Origin: Akkermansiaceae bacterium
GTDB taxonomy: Bacteria; Verrucomicrobiota; Verrucomicrobiia; Verrucomicrobiales; Akkermansiaceae
Direction: 5' to 3'
Assembly: GCA_028293225.1 (NCBI GenBank)
Contig: JAQGPE010000373.1
Location: 1-11,695 of the forward strand
DNA length: 11,695 nucleotides
Below are positions 4,994-11,695 of the stretch, one piece after another. The translations under genes and the position numbers were made by a program. The first letter of the stretch is position 1, and every line of letters starts with the position of its first letter. The notes under the pieces are model-generated. The model did not search any database. It was not told the origin of the DNA and saw only the letters and a program-made list of their open reading frames with translations.

Positions 4994-7900
4994 ATGACAA
5001 GGGTTCTTCCCCTCCGTGTCGATTTTCTGCGTAACCGCCCCCTTCGATCCCTGCTGCTGGCCGTCGCTTGCTCCACCGGATCTCTACCGATAAGCACGAT
5101 CTTCGCTGAAGAAGCGACGATCCCGGACAACGAAACCCAGGTGGATCCATCCACCTGGCTGCGGCCCATTCCGGAGAACCTCGCCGCTTCCGATCTCAGG
5201 GGCATCCTCTACGAGCGCTGGAACGATGTGCCCGGAGCGATGGTCAGGGATCTTCTGCAATCCCCGCAGTTCAAGCAAGCTGCGACGAATCGTGGCCTCG
5301 CCGATGTGCTGGAGTTCCCGTCCGGCGACGGCAAGGATTTCGGCATCCGGGCCCGTGGCTATATCGTGCCGCAGCGGTCCGGCAAGGTGCGCTTCTTCCT
5401 TTCCTCCGACGACAACGCCGAGTTGTGGCTGTCGCCTAACAACGATCCGTTTTCCAAGCAGAAGATCTGCTGGCTGACCGGGCCGGGCTGGTTCGGCTCA
5501 TCGCCCCGCGATCTCACCAACCGGATTTCAACCCAGCTCAGTGCGCCGGTCGACGTCGTCGCCGGAAGGCCTTATTACTTTGAAGGTTATCATAAGGAAG
5601 CCAGCGGAGATGACCATTTCGAAGTTTACTGGCAATACGAGGATGATAAGGATCCGGTCTCGATTCCCAATGAATCGCTGCGACCCTATGCCGGCAATCC
5701 GGCCGACGCGGACGACGACGGCCTGCCCGACCTGTGGCAGACCCAGAACGGCCTCGACGGCAATGCGGCGCGCGCCTGGTGGGAGGACGCCGACGGCGAC
5801 CTGGTCAGCAACTACGACGAGTATCTCGGCCACACCGCGCCGCTCGACAACGGCCCGGTGCAAGGCGCGCTGCTCTTTGAAACCTGGTACGGCACCGTTG
5901 GTTCAGACGTCGCCGACCTGCTGCGCGATCCGCGCTTCAAGGAAGCCGCCCACCGCAGCGTTTTCCTGACCGAGGGCAGCATCACACCGAAGAGCGACGC
6001 CAGCTTCAACGGCACCCGCCTGAGCGGCTGCCTCGTGCCGAAGGAAAGCGGCGACTACGAACTGGCGGTGGCCGGTGACGACGCCGCCGAGCTGTGGCTG
6101 TCGACCGACGAGTGCCCGCTCAACAAGGTCCGCGTCGCTTTCAACGACCATTGGCGCGGCAAGACTCCGGAGGAGGAATGGGCCGCCGTGCCCGCCCAGC
6201 AGGCGGTCTCCCGTCACCTCGAAGCCGGCCAGGCCTACTACTTCGAAGTCCTGCAAAAGGACAAGCTCGCTCCCGGGTGGTCGGCCCTCGGCTGGCGCAA
6301 GAAGGGCGAGGCGGCCTACTACAAGGTCACCCCGGAATTCCTGCAATCTCCCGGCATCGACCCGCAGGATCCCGATCGCACCTTCCTGCCGCAGGCCTGG
6401 GCCCAGCAATCGCAGGCCCGCGTGGCTCAGCGCCGTAGTCTCGCCGGCGAAGAAACTCCGCCCGCGCCCGATCTCACCGAACACGGCGATCCTGATCACG
6501 ACGGCCTGGAAAACTGGCAGGAAGCCAAGCTTGGCACCGACCCCTACACCCGCACCAGCGCGCCGGGCGCCCTGATCCGCGAGTGGTGGTTCAACATTCC
6601 CGGGGTCTCGCTGCTACGCACCCGCCAGAACGGCGTGTTCCTGCAACCGCCGTCGATGCGGACCCTGACCGATGGCTCGGTGGCCGAGGCCAACACCGTC
6701 GACTACTTCGCCTCGCGGCTGCGCGGCCAGGTCACCGCGCCGGTGGCCGGCACCTACCGCTTCTGGATCGCCGGTGACGACCACTGCGAACTGTGGCTGT
6801 CGGATGACGGCACCAAGTTCGCCAAGCGCAAGATCGCCTGGATCACCCCGGAGACTTGGGAAAGCCCCGATACCGACGCCTGGACCAATCCGCAGGAGTG
6901 GGACTCGCGGCCGCAGCAGGAGTCGGAAATGATCGAGCTGGAGGAAGGCGAGAGCCGCTTCCTGGAAATCCTTCACAAGGAAGCCGGCGACAAGGATCAC
7001 GTGGAAATCGCCTGGCAGTACAAGCGCCACGGCTCGTCGGTCTGGTCGGCCCGCAACCTGATTCCGTCCGCCGCACTGAGCTCCTACGCCGGCGATGACG
7101 ATGACCTCGACGACGACTACCTGCCCGACAGCTGGGAAATCGCCAAGGGCCTCGACCCAGCCGACAACGGCGGCAAGGACCACGACAAGCAGGGCGAGGA
7201 CGGCGATTTCGATCACGACGGCCTGACCAACCGCGAGGAATACCTGCGCGGCACCGACCCGTGCAACGCCGACAGCGACGGCGACGGGGTGGGGGACTAC
7301 GACGAGATCCATCTCTACGGCTCCGATCCGACCAAGAAGGACGCCTCGCCGCCGGTCAAGGACCGCGACTTTCCGCTGGCCGACTATCATGCCGCGCCCG
7401 GCCAGTGGTTCCTGACCGATGCCGGCACGCTGATTTCCCTGACCCGCCGCGGCCCGGTCGATCTGAGCTTCAATCTCGACACCGCCGGGGTCTTCGTCGT
7501 GCAGCTCGACGCGCGCATCAGCACCCAGGACGCCTACTCGCCGCCAATCCCGGTGATCGTCAGCGTCGATGGCCGCCAGCTCGGCAGCGGCGAGGTCGTC
7601 AGGGAAGGCAACACCTTGCGCTGGCTCACGCCGTGGCTTTCCGCCGGCAACCACACGGTCACCGTCAACAATCGCAACACCCGTCTGGGCCGCGCGCTGG
7701 AAATCACCGGCCTGTCGCTCTACCGCCACGAAGGCGAGGACCTCAACCAGAACGGCATCCCGGACTGGATGGAAGGCCTGTTCAAGAACCTCGATGGCAT
7801 CAACCCGGGCTATAGCGAATCGATCACTTCGCCACAGTGCGTGGAAGGCGTCTGGCGTTTTGCCGGCACGGCCAAACTGACTGCCAATGGTGAAGAGGTC

Positions 7901-8872
7901 GCCGCCCAGCCAGGCCTGAGCGGCCACTGGTTCGCCAACGTGCCGCTGTCCTTCAGCGGCGACACCGCCTTCGCCGCCACCTTCGAGGACGGAGCGATCA
8001 CCAAGCAGTCGACCTTCCACTGGATCAACACCGATCTGTTCACCGCGCCGGATGTGATCACCGTGCGCAGCGGCGACTCGCTCAAGCTGACCGCCATTCC
8101 GACCGGCACCGACGGCAGCGCCACCCACGTCACCTACACGCTGGCGGACCAGGCCGTGGGTGAAGCCGGTGGCGCGGAGCCGACCGCCGTGAAGTTCGAC
8201 CAGCCCGGCACCTTCACGCTGACGGCCCACACCGTCACCGGCACCGAGACCGTCGATGCGGCGATTTCGATCAAGGTGGTCAAAGCCGACTTCGGCGCGG
8301 ACTTCAGCTTGGCCTCCGGCACGCCGCGGGTGTGGAACCTGCCCGGCATCGACAAGGCCCTCACGCTTGAAAGCGACAAGGAGCTCAGCCTGCAGGAAAT
8401 CGAGCGCCAGGACGGCCAGTCGCGGCAGTTCACGGCCAGCTATGTGGCCGGCAAATCCGGTTCGCCGGTGGTGCTCGCCCGTCTCTTCCCGAATGGTCCG
8501 ATCGTCGGTTCCACCAGCGTGGATGCCTTCTACATCGTGCCGGCCACCCAGTCGCTCGACGCCCGTGAGGTGCAGGTCCTTCCCGATGGCACCCGGGTGC
8601 TGGAGTTCGGACTGATGATCGATGGCAAAATTCCGGCCGATCTTTCCATCTGGCTGGACTTCTACGTGACCGACGCGGTCTTCGCCGACGGCACCACCCG
8701 CTATCATCTGACCGCCGCCGACTTCGATGAGAACGGCATTGCCCGCATCCAGGTCTACAAGGCTCCGGGAGTCGGCACGCCGTGGATCTGCCACTACATC
8801 CGCCCATACTATGACGATCCGGGCGCCGCGGGTGCTGCGGGCGGCGGCACCACCAACACCGGAGGCCAGTAA
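4994..8872 (+). CDS. Giant secreted PA14 / calcium-repeat surface protein
   Basis: This 1292-residue protein begins with a signal peptide (MTRVLPLRVDFLRNRPLR, then a hydrophobic stretch ending near IFAEE), so it is exported. Three PA14-like domains are visible at about residues 68-235, 291-450 and 525-700. Each opens with a line such as GILYERWNDVPG, contains a DD..ELWLS motif (SSDDNAELWLS, AGDDAAELWLS, AGDDHCELWLS) and ends with a YYFE / RFLE strand. PA14 is a carbohydrate- or surface-binding beta-barrel. Asp-rich thrombospondin-type-3-like repeats lie between and after them (ADADDDGLPD, DADGDLVSNYDE, DPDHDGLENWQE, DFDHDGLTNREE, DSDGDGVGDYDE, DLNQNGIPDWME) and probably bind Ca2+. Residues about 796-913 look like a beta-sandwich carbohydrate-binding module, and 1020-1096 like an Ig-type domain. 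The tail is Gly-rich. A TTG at 4955 is in frame, but ATG 4994 is preferred because it begins the signal peptide. The next gene starts 2 nt after its stop. Confidence 0.88.
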   Translation: MTRVLPLRVDFLRNRPLRSLLLAVACSTGSLPISTIFAEEATIPDNETQVDPSTWLRPIPENLAASDLRGILYERWNDVPGAMVRDLLQSPQFKQAATNRGLADVLEFPSGDGKDFGIRARGYIVPQRSGKVRFFLSSDDNAELWLSPNNDPFSKQKICWLTGPGWFGSSPRDLTNRISTQLSAPVDVVAGRPYYFEGYHKEASGDDHFEVYWQYEDDKDPVSIPNESLRPYAGNPADADDDGLPDLWQTQNGLDGNAARAWWEDADGDLVSNYDEYLGHTAPLDNGPVQGALLFETWYGTVGSDVADLLRDPRFKEAAHRSVFLTEGSITPKSDASFNGTRLSGCLVPKESGDYELAVAGDDAAELWLSTDECPLNKVRVAFNDHWRGKTPEEEWAAVPAQQAVSRHLEAGQAYYFEVLQKDKLAPGWSALGWRKKGEAAYYKVTPEFLQSPGIDPQDPDRTFLPQAWAQQSQARVAQRRSLAGEETPPAPDLTEHGDPDHDGLENWQEAKLGTDPYTRTSAPGALIREWWFNIPGVSLLRTRQNGVFLQPPSMRTLTDGSVAEANTVDYFASRLRGQVTAPVAGTYRFWIAGDDHCELWLSDDGTKFAKRKIAWITPETWESPDTDAWTNPQEWDSRPQQESEMIELEEGESRFLEILHKEAGDKDHVEIAWQYKRHGSSVWSARNLIPSAALSSYAGDDDDLDDDYLPDSWEIAKGLDPADNGGKDHDKQGEDGDFDHDGLTNREEYLRGTDPCNADSDGDGVGDYDEIHLYGSDPTKKDASPPVKDRDFPLADYHAAPGQWFLTDAGTLISLTRRGPVDLSFNLDTAGVFVVQLDARISTQDAYSPPIPVIVSVDGRQLGSGEVVREGNTLRWLTPWLSAGNHTVTVNNRNTRLGRALEITGLSLYRHEGEDLNQNGIPDWMEGLFKNLDGINPGYSESITSPQCVEGVWRFAGTAKLTANGEEVAAQPGLSGHWFANVPLSFSGDTAFAATFEDGAITKQSTFHWINTDLFTAPDVITVRSGDSLKLTAIPTGTDGSATHVTYTLADQAVGEAGGAEPTAVKFDQPGTFTLTAHTVTGTETVDAAISIKVVKADFGADFSLASGTPRVWNLPGIDKALTLESDKELSLQEIERQDGQSRQFTASYVAGKSGSPVVLARLFPNGPIVGSTSVDAFYIVPATQSLDAREVQVLPDGTRVLEFGLMIDGKIPADLSIWLDFYVTDAVFADGTTRYHLTAADFDENGIARIQVYKAPGVGTPWICHYIRPYYDDPGAAGAAGGGTTNTGGQ
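8861..8865 (+). promoter_or_regulatory. Shine-Dalgarno site of the anchored helical-repeat gene
   Basis: GGAGG lies 9 nt before the ATG at 8875, inside the last codons of the PA14 gene. It is the clearest ribosome-binding site in the window and supports both the start at 8875 and translation from a shared transcript. Confidence 0.7.
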
Positions 8873-8874
8873 CC

Positions 8875-9900
8875 ATGAGCACCCTGAGTCACTCCACCTC
8901 ACGGAACTGGAAGGTCGGGACCGGCATCGGGCTGCTGGTGGTTGGCGCTGCCGTGGTGGTGATGCGGAACACCCCGCCCGCCGCCCCGCCCGCTCCGGCG
9001 CCGGTGGTCCAGGCAACGCTCGATCCGATCGTGGTGCCTGCCTTGCCCCTCGATAAGGAAATGCAGATCCGCCCCGATCTGCGCGAAGCGCTCGGCAAGG
9101 TCGCCGGCATCACCGCGCAGCAGCGCCTCGATCTGCTCGAAGCGGTCCGCGGCACCCTGTCGCCGGTCGAGTGCGAGGCGCTGCTGCACGAATTGCTGGA
9201 GCCGCGCCACCCGGCCGTCCCGGAAGGCTGGTTCTCGGTCTACGTCCAGAACATCGGGCTGATCCTGCGTGACCAGCCTGCCGCGCGGGAGCGCTATTCC
9301 CGGGTCCTGGCGGTCCTGGCCAAGGACCCTTCGCGCGATGCCGTGGTGCGTGACTACGCGGTCCAGCATCTCCGCCAGGTCTGGGACCGGGCCGCCGAGA
9401 CGCCAGACATCCGGCAAAGCATCGAAAGCACCTTCCATGACCTGGCCACCGGCCAGGAACCGGCACTGGCGGCCACCGGCCTGCTCTCTCTGCACCTGCT
9501 CGGCACCGTCCAGGGTGCCGGGGCCGTGCCGGTCAATGGCGGCTCTCTGCCGCCCGGGATGTCCGCCCAGGGGACCCTCGAGAAACCCACCTATCATCTG
9601 CCTGACTCAACCCTGCAGCCGATGGTCGACGCGATCCTGAAGGCTCCGCCCAGCGCCGCGGCGATCGCGCCGCGGATGACGGCCCTGCGGATCGTCTCCG
9701 ACCGCAAGCTCGCCGAATCCCGGCCGCTGATCCGCAGCCTGATCGAGTCCGGGGCCGAACACACTCTGGAGCGCATGGCCGCCATCGGCACCCTCGGAAT
9801 CCTCAAGAAACCCGCCGACCGCCCGTTTCTGCAATCCCTCGACTGCCGCGATCTGCTCATCGGCCGCGCCGTGAAAGCTGCGCTCGTTTACCTCCCTTAA
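8875..9900 (+). CDS. Membrane-anchored helical-repeat (HEAT-like) protein
   Basis: This 341-residue protein has a short N-terminal tail, one transmembrane segment at about residues 15-30 (VGTGIGLLVVGAAVVVM) and a Pro/Ala-rich linker (TPPAAPPAPAPVV, 33-45). The rest is a chain of amphipathic helices with pairs such as LREALGKVAGITAQQRLDLL, RDYAVQHLRQVWD, ALAATGLLSLHLLG and MAAIGTLGILKKPADRPFL. The last two resemble HEAT-type repeats. The charged N-terminus and the linker suggest that the bulk lies outside the cytoplasmic membrane. No enzyme motif is seen. Its start is 2 nt from the stop of the PA14 gene, so co-expression is near certain, and the RHS frame begins directly downstream. It may anchor or export one of those proteins, which is inference. 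Helical-repeat assignment is by eye. Confidence 0.75.
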   Translation: MSTLSHSTSRNWKVGTGIGLLVVGAAVVVMRNTPPAAPPAPAPVVQATLDPIVVPALPLDKEMQIRPDLREALGKVAGITAQQRLDLLEAVRGTLSPVECEALLHELLEPRHPAVPEGWFSVYVQNIGLILRDQPAARERYSRVLAVLAKDPSRDAVVRDYAVQHLRQVWDRAAETPDIRQSIESTFHDLATGQEPALAATGLLSLHLLGTVQGAGAVPVNGGSLPPGMSAQGTLEKPTYHLPDSTLQPMVDAILKAPPSAAAIAPRMTALRIVSDRKLAESRPLIRSLIESGAEHTLERMAAIGTLGILKKPADRPFLQSLDCRDLLIGRAVKAALVYLP

Positions 9901-9939
9901 TTTATCCTTCTCCTTTTTTATCCAATTCTCTCCAAGTAT
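9901..9939 (+). other. AT-rich pyrimidine tract between the anchored protein and the RHS frame
   Basis: Positions 9901-9960 are only about 33% GC (20 of 60 bases) against about 65% on either side, and contain T/C runs such as CTTCTCCTTTTTTA. No hairpin terminator precedes the T run. The RHS reading frame is open across it, in the same frame as the upstream gene, whose TAA at 9898-9900 is the only stop between the two. Confidence 0.6.
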
Positions 9940-11695
9940 ATTAAACCGAGTGTCGCATTTGGCGCCGTCTCCCTGCTGGTTGCGGGGGCGGGTCTGGCTC
10001 AGATTGCGCCCAACAACCCCTTTCCAGGTACAGGATTGTGGCCTTATACCGGTCCGGGAGGCTCCTCCTCTTGCCCTTGTCCCGAGGATTGCCCGAGCTT
10101 TGTTTCCACCGAGACGAAACCAGGGAGTGTCTATTTCGCGATGAACCTGGGCCGCACCAGCTTTGAGCGCAAGCTCAACTACTATCGGGCCGCAGCCATT
10201 CCCGGCGTCGCGCTGAAGCAGAATTTCCGGCTCTTTTCCCGGCCGCCCTATGCGCGGGATTACAATAGCACGCTTAGCTATTACAAGCAGGCGAGCACCA
10301 CGGCCCGGCGGAACTACAAACTCTATCTGGCTGAGGAGGACCTGGTTGCGAGCAGCTTTACGGCCGCGTCACTGAGCGGCGATGACGAGGCGGGCGCGGA
10401 AACTCTCCGTGACGCTACGACGGGAGCGCCCAGGCAGATTCTGACTGACGATGTGTTTGCGGACATCCAGCCGGTCAGCGCGGTTTGGTCGAGCCTGCCG
10501 GCGGACCTCAAGAGTGTGGTGCCTTCCGGGGCCGCAGGCTTTGTGGTCAAGACCTGGTTTGCCGATGGCATGAGCCCGAGCTCAAGCGGCGCCCTGCATG
10601 CGCTGCCTTCAAGTGACCCTCTGGCATACTACATTCTCTACAATCCGGATGCCGGTCTTGGGACCACCCGCCACATGGCGATCATCCAGAGATATCAGTA
10701 TGGAGGAGCTTCAACGTCCTACAAAGACAAGGCCTGGCTCTACGAGCAGAACACCTCGACCCACAGCTGGGTTGAAAAGCAGTATCAGGGACTGCCGTCT
10801 TCGCTCCCGACGACCGCTCTTCCGATTGAATAGACGTATCTGACCAATACCTCCTGGACGACGGCGAACACCTTCGTGCAGAACCGGACGCTCAAACAGC
10901 TGCCGTATAATCCGGACGGCACCTTCGGAACAGCCCTGATGACCGTATCGGTCGATCAGGAAACCTGGACGGATGTCGCCGGGGTTTCACGGATGACCAA
11001 GAAGATCCAGGGTTTCGGCAGCAGTGCACCACGCACCACCCAGTACTCCTATTTCAGCAGCCCGGCCGACAGCTACACCTACGGACGGCTAAAATGGCAG
11101 TCGAACCCGGATGCTTCCTTCGAATACTACATCTACAGTGGGTTTGATGCCACCTCGTCGAGCGGAACGATCATCAAATACACTCCGGCACACAACTATA
11201 AGTGGACTCCTGGGGCGACGGCACCCGATCCGGCCCAGTGCCAGATCGAGACGACCGTCCTCGGCGGCTCCTCCTCGGATGTCAGCACAACGCTCGATGG
11301 AGTGGTTATAGATCACCGCTCCGAGTCAGTAACATACGATGTGGCAAGCAGCACCAGTATTCTTACGGAGAAAAATTACACCGCGGGAAGTGCTGCTCTG
11401 ACGACCGTGACGGGATACTACTATGATGCGACCTTCACGGCCGATCAAAGTAATAAAATTAAATGGCGGGAATTGCCTGATGGAACGGCCGAGGCTTATA
11501 CCTATTCTGCTAATGGTTCCGGGACAACCGATACTATTTTAACAGGCGAAGGCAATCGCTCGGGGGTAACTCGCGGGTCGAAAATTGTTAAGACGAGAAA
11601 TCGTCGTGGGGAGGTTATTCAGGAGGCGGTCTATTTCTTGAATGGCGGGGGGGCTTCTCCTATCAAAATGTCGGAATGGATTGCGAACTATACAG
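9940..11695 (+). pseudogene. RHS/YD-repeat protein, N-terminal part, with start loss and in-frame TAG (runs off the right edge)
   Basis: From 9940 the frame reads ATT AAA CCG..., giving (I)KPSVAFGAVSLLVAGAGLA followed by Q, a good signal peptide cut after GLA. No ATG, GTG or TTG lies in this frame before TTG at 10036, which would lose the signal. A Cys-rich knot (CPCPEDC, 10072-10092) follows, then a segment typical of the start of verrucomicrobial RHS proteins (GAPRQILTDDVFADIQP). At 10831-10833 a TAG interrupts the frame after 297 codons. The same frame then stays open for 287 codons to the edge, with YD-like repeats GRLKWQSNPDASFEYYIYSG (11083-11142) and NKIKWRELPDGTAEAYTYSA (11452-11511). 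Coding after the TAG is real: no other stop occurs, and residue composition (Thr/Ser/Gly/Tyr, PDGT) fits YD repeats. TAG could derive from CAG by one transition. The C-terminal core and any toxin lie outside the window. Alternatives are sequence errors or stop-codon readthrough. Confidence 0.72.

Noticed and set aside
6614..9016. An 800-codon open frame on the minus strand, opposite the PA14 gene
   Set aside because: The translation is rich in Gly, Arg, Val and Ala with no domain pattern and no signal peptide. It is the antisense shadow of GC-rich codons in a gene with clear PA14 and calcium-repeat motifs.
9950..10144. A GTG-started 64-codon frame at the beginning of the RHS gene
   Set aside because: It is out of frame with the signal peptide and the RHS segment, and has no recognisable features.
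10831..10833. Pyrrolysine or other recoding at the TAG
   Set aside because: No recoding signal or tRNA is visible, and a single base change or error is simpler. It is kept only as a remote alternative.

Overview
The window looks like chromosomal DNA from a Verrucomicrobiota bacterium (Luteolibacter- or Haloferula-like). That placement is inferred from gene content: a PA14 / calcium-repeat giant protein beside an RHS/YD-repeat protein, a DUF1573 protein, many small lipoproteins, high GC (about 60-68% in most genes) and few clear Shine-Dalgarno sites. No rRNA, tRNA, CRISPR array, transposase or integrase is visible.

Layout. Positions 1-2490 are read leftward: a secreted cytochrome P460-like c-type haem protein running off the left edge, a four-helix membrane protein of unknown function, an L,D-transpeptidase (YkuD) lipoprotein with a good terminator, and a small Gly/Tyr-rich lipoprotein. 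A 144-nt divergent region with a dyad separates these from a rightward 4a-carbinolamine dehydratase gene (2635-2919). That gene converges on a leftward VC0807-like membrane protein (3025-3801) across a symmetric terminator. A 366-nt gene-free stretch (3802-4167) follows.

Positions 4168-11695 are read rightward and form the most interesting part. They hold a DUF1573 exported protein, a 1292-residue secreted protein with three PA14-like domains separated by Asp-rich thrombospondin-type-3-like calcium repeats, a tightly coupled membrane-anchored helical-repeat protein, and an RHS/YD-repeat protein that runs off the right edge. I infer that the PA14 protein, the anchored protein and the RHS protein form a cell-surface module; no toxin domain is visible because the RHS C-terminus lies outside the window.

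The RHS reading frame carries two apparent lesions. Its natural signal peptide begins at ATT rather than ATG, and an in-frame TAG at 10831-10833 interrupts a frame that then stays open for 287 more codons to the window edge. It is either a pseudogene, a gene with sequence errors, or a recoded gene. Base composition also falls from about 65% GC in the PA14 gene to about 50% late in the RHS frame and to about 33% in the short gap in front of it.
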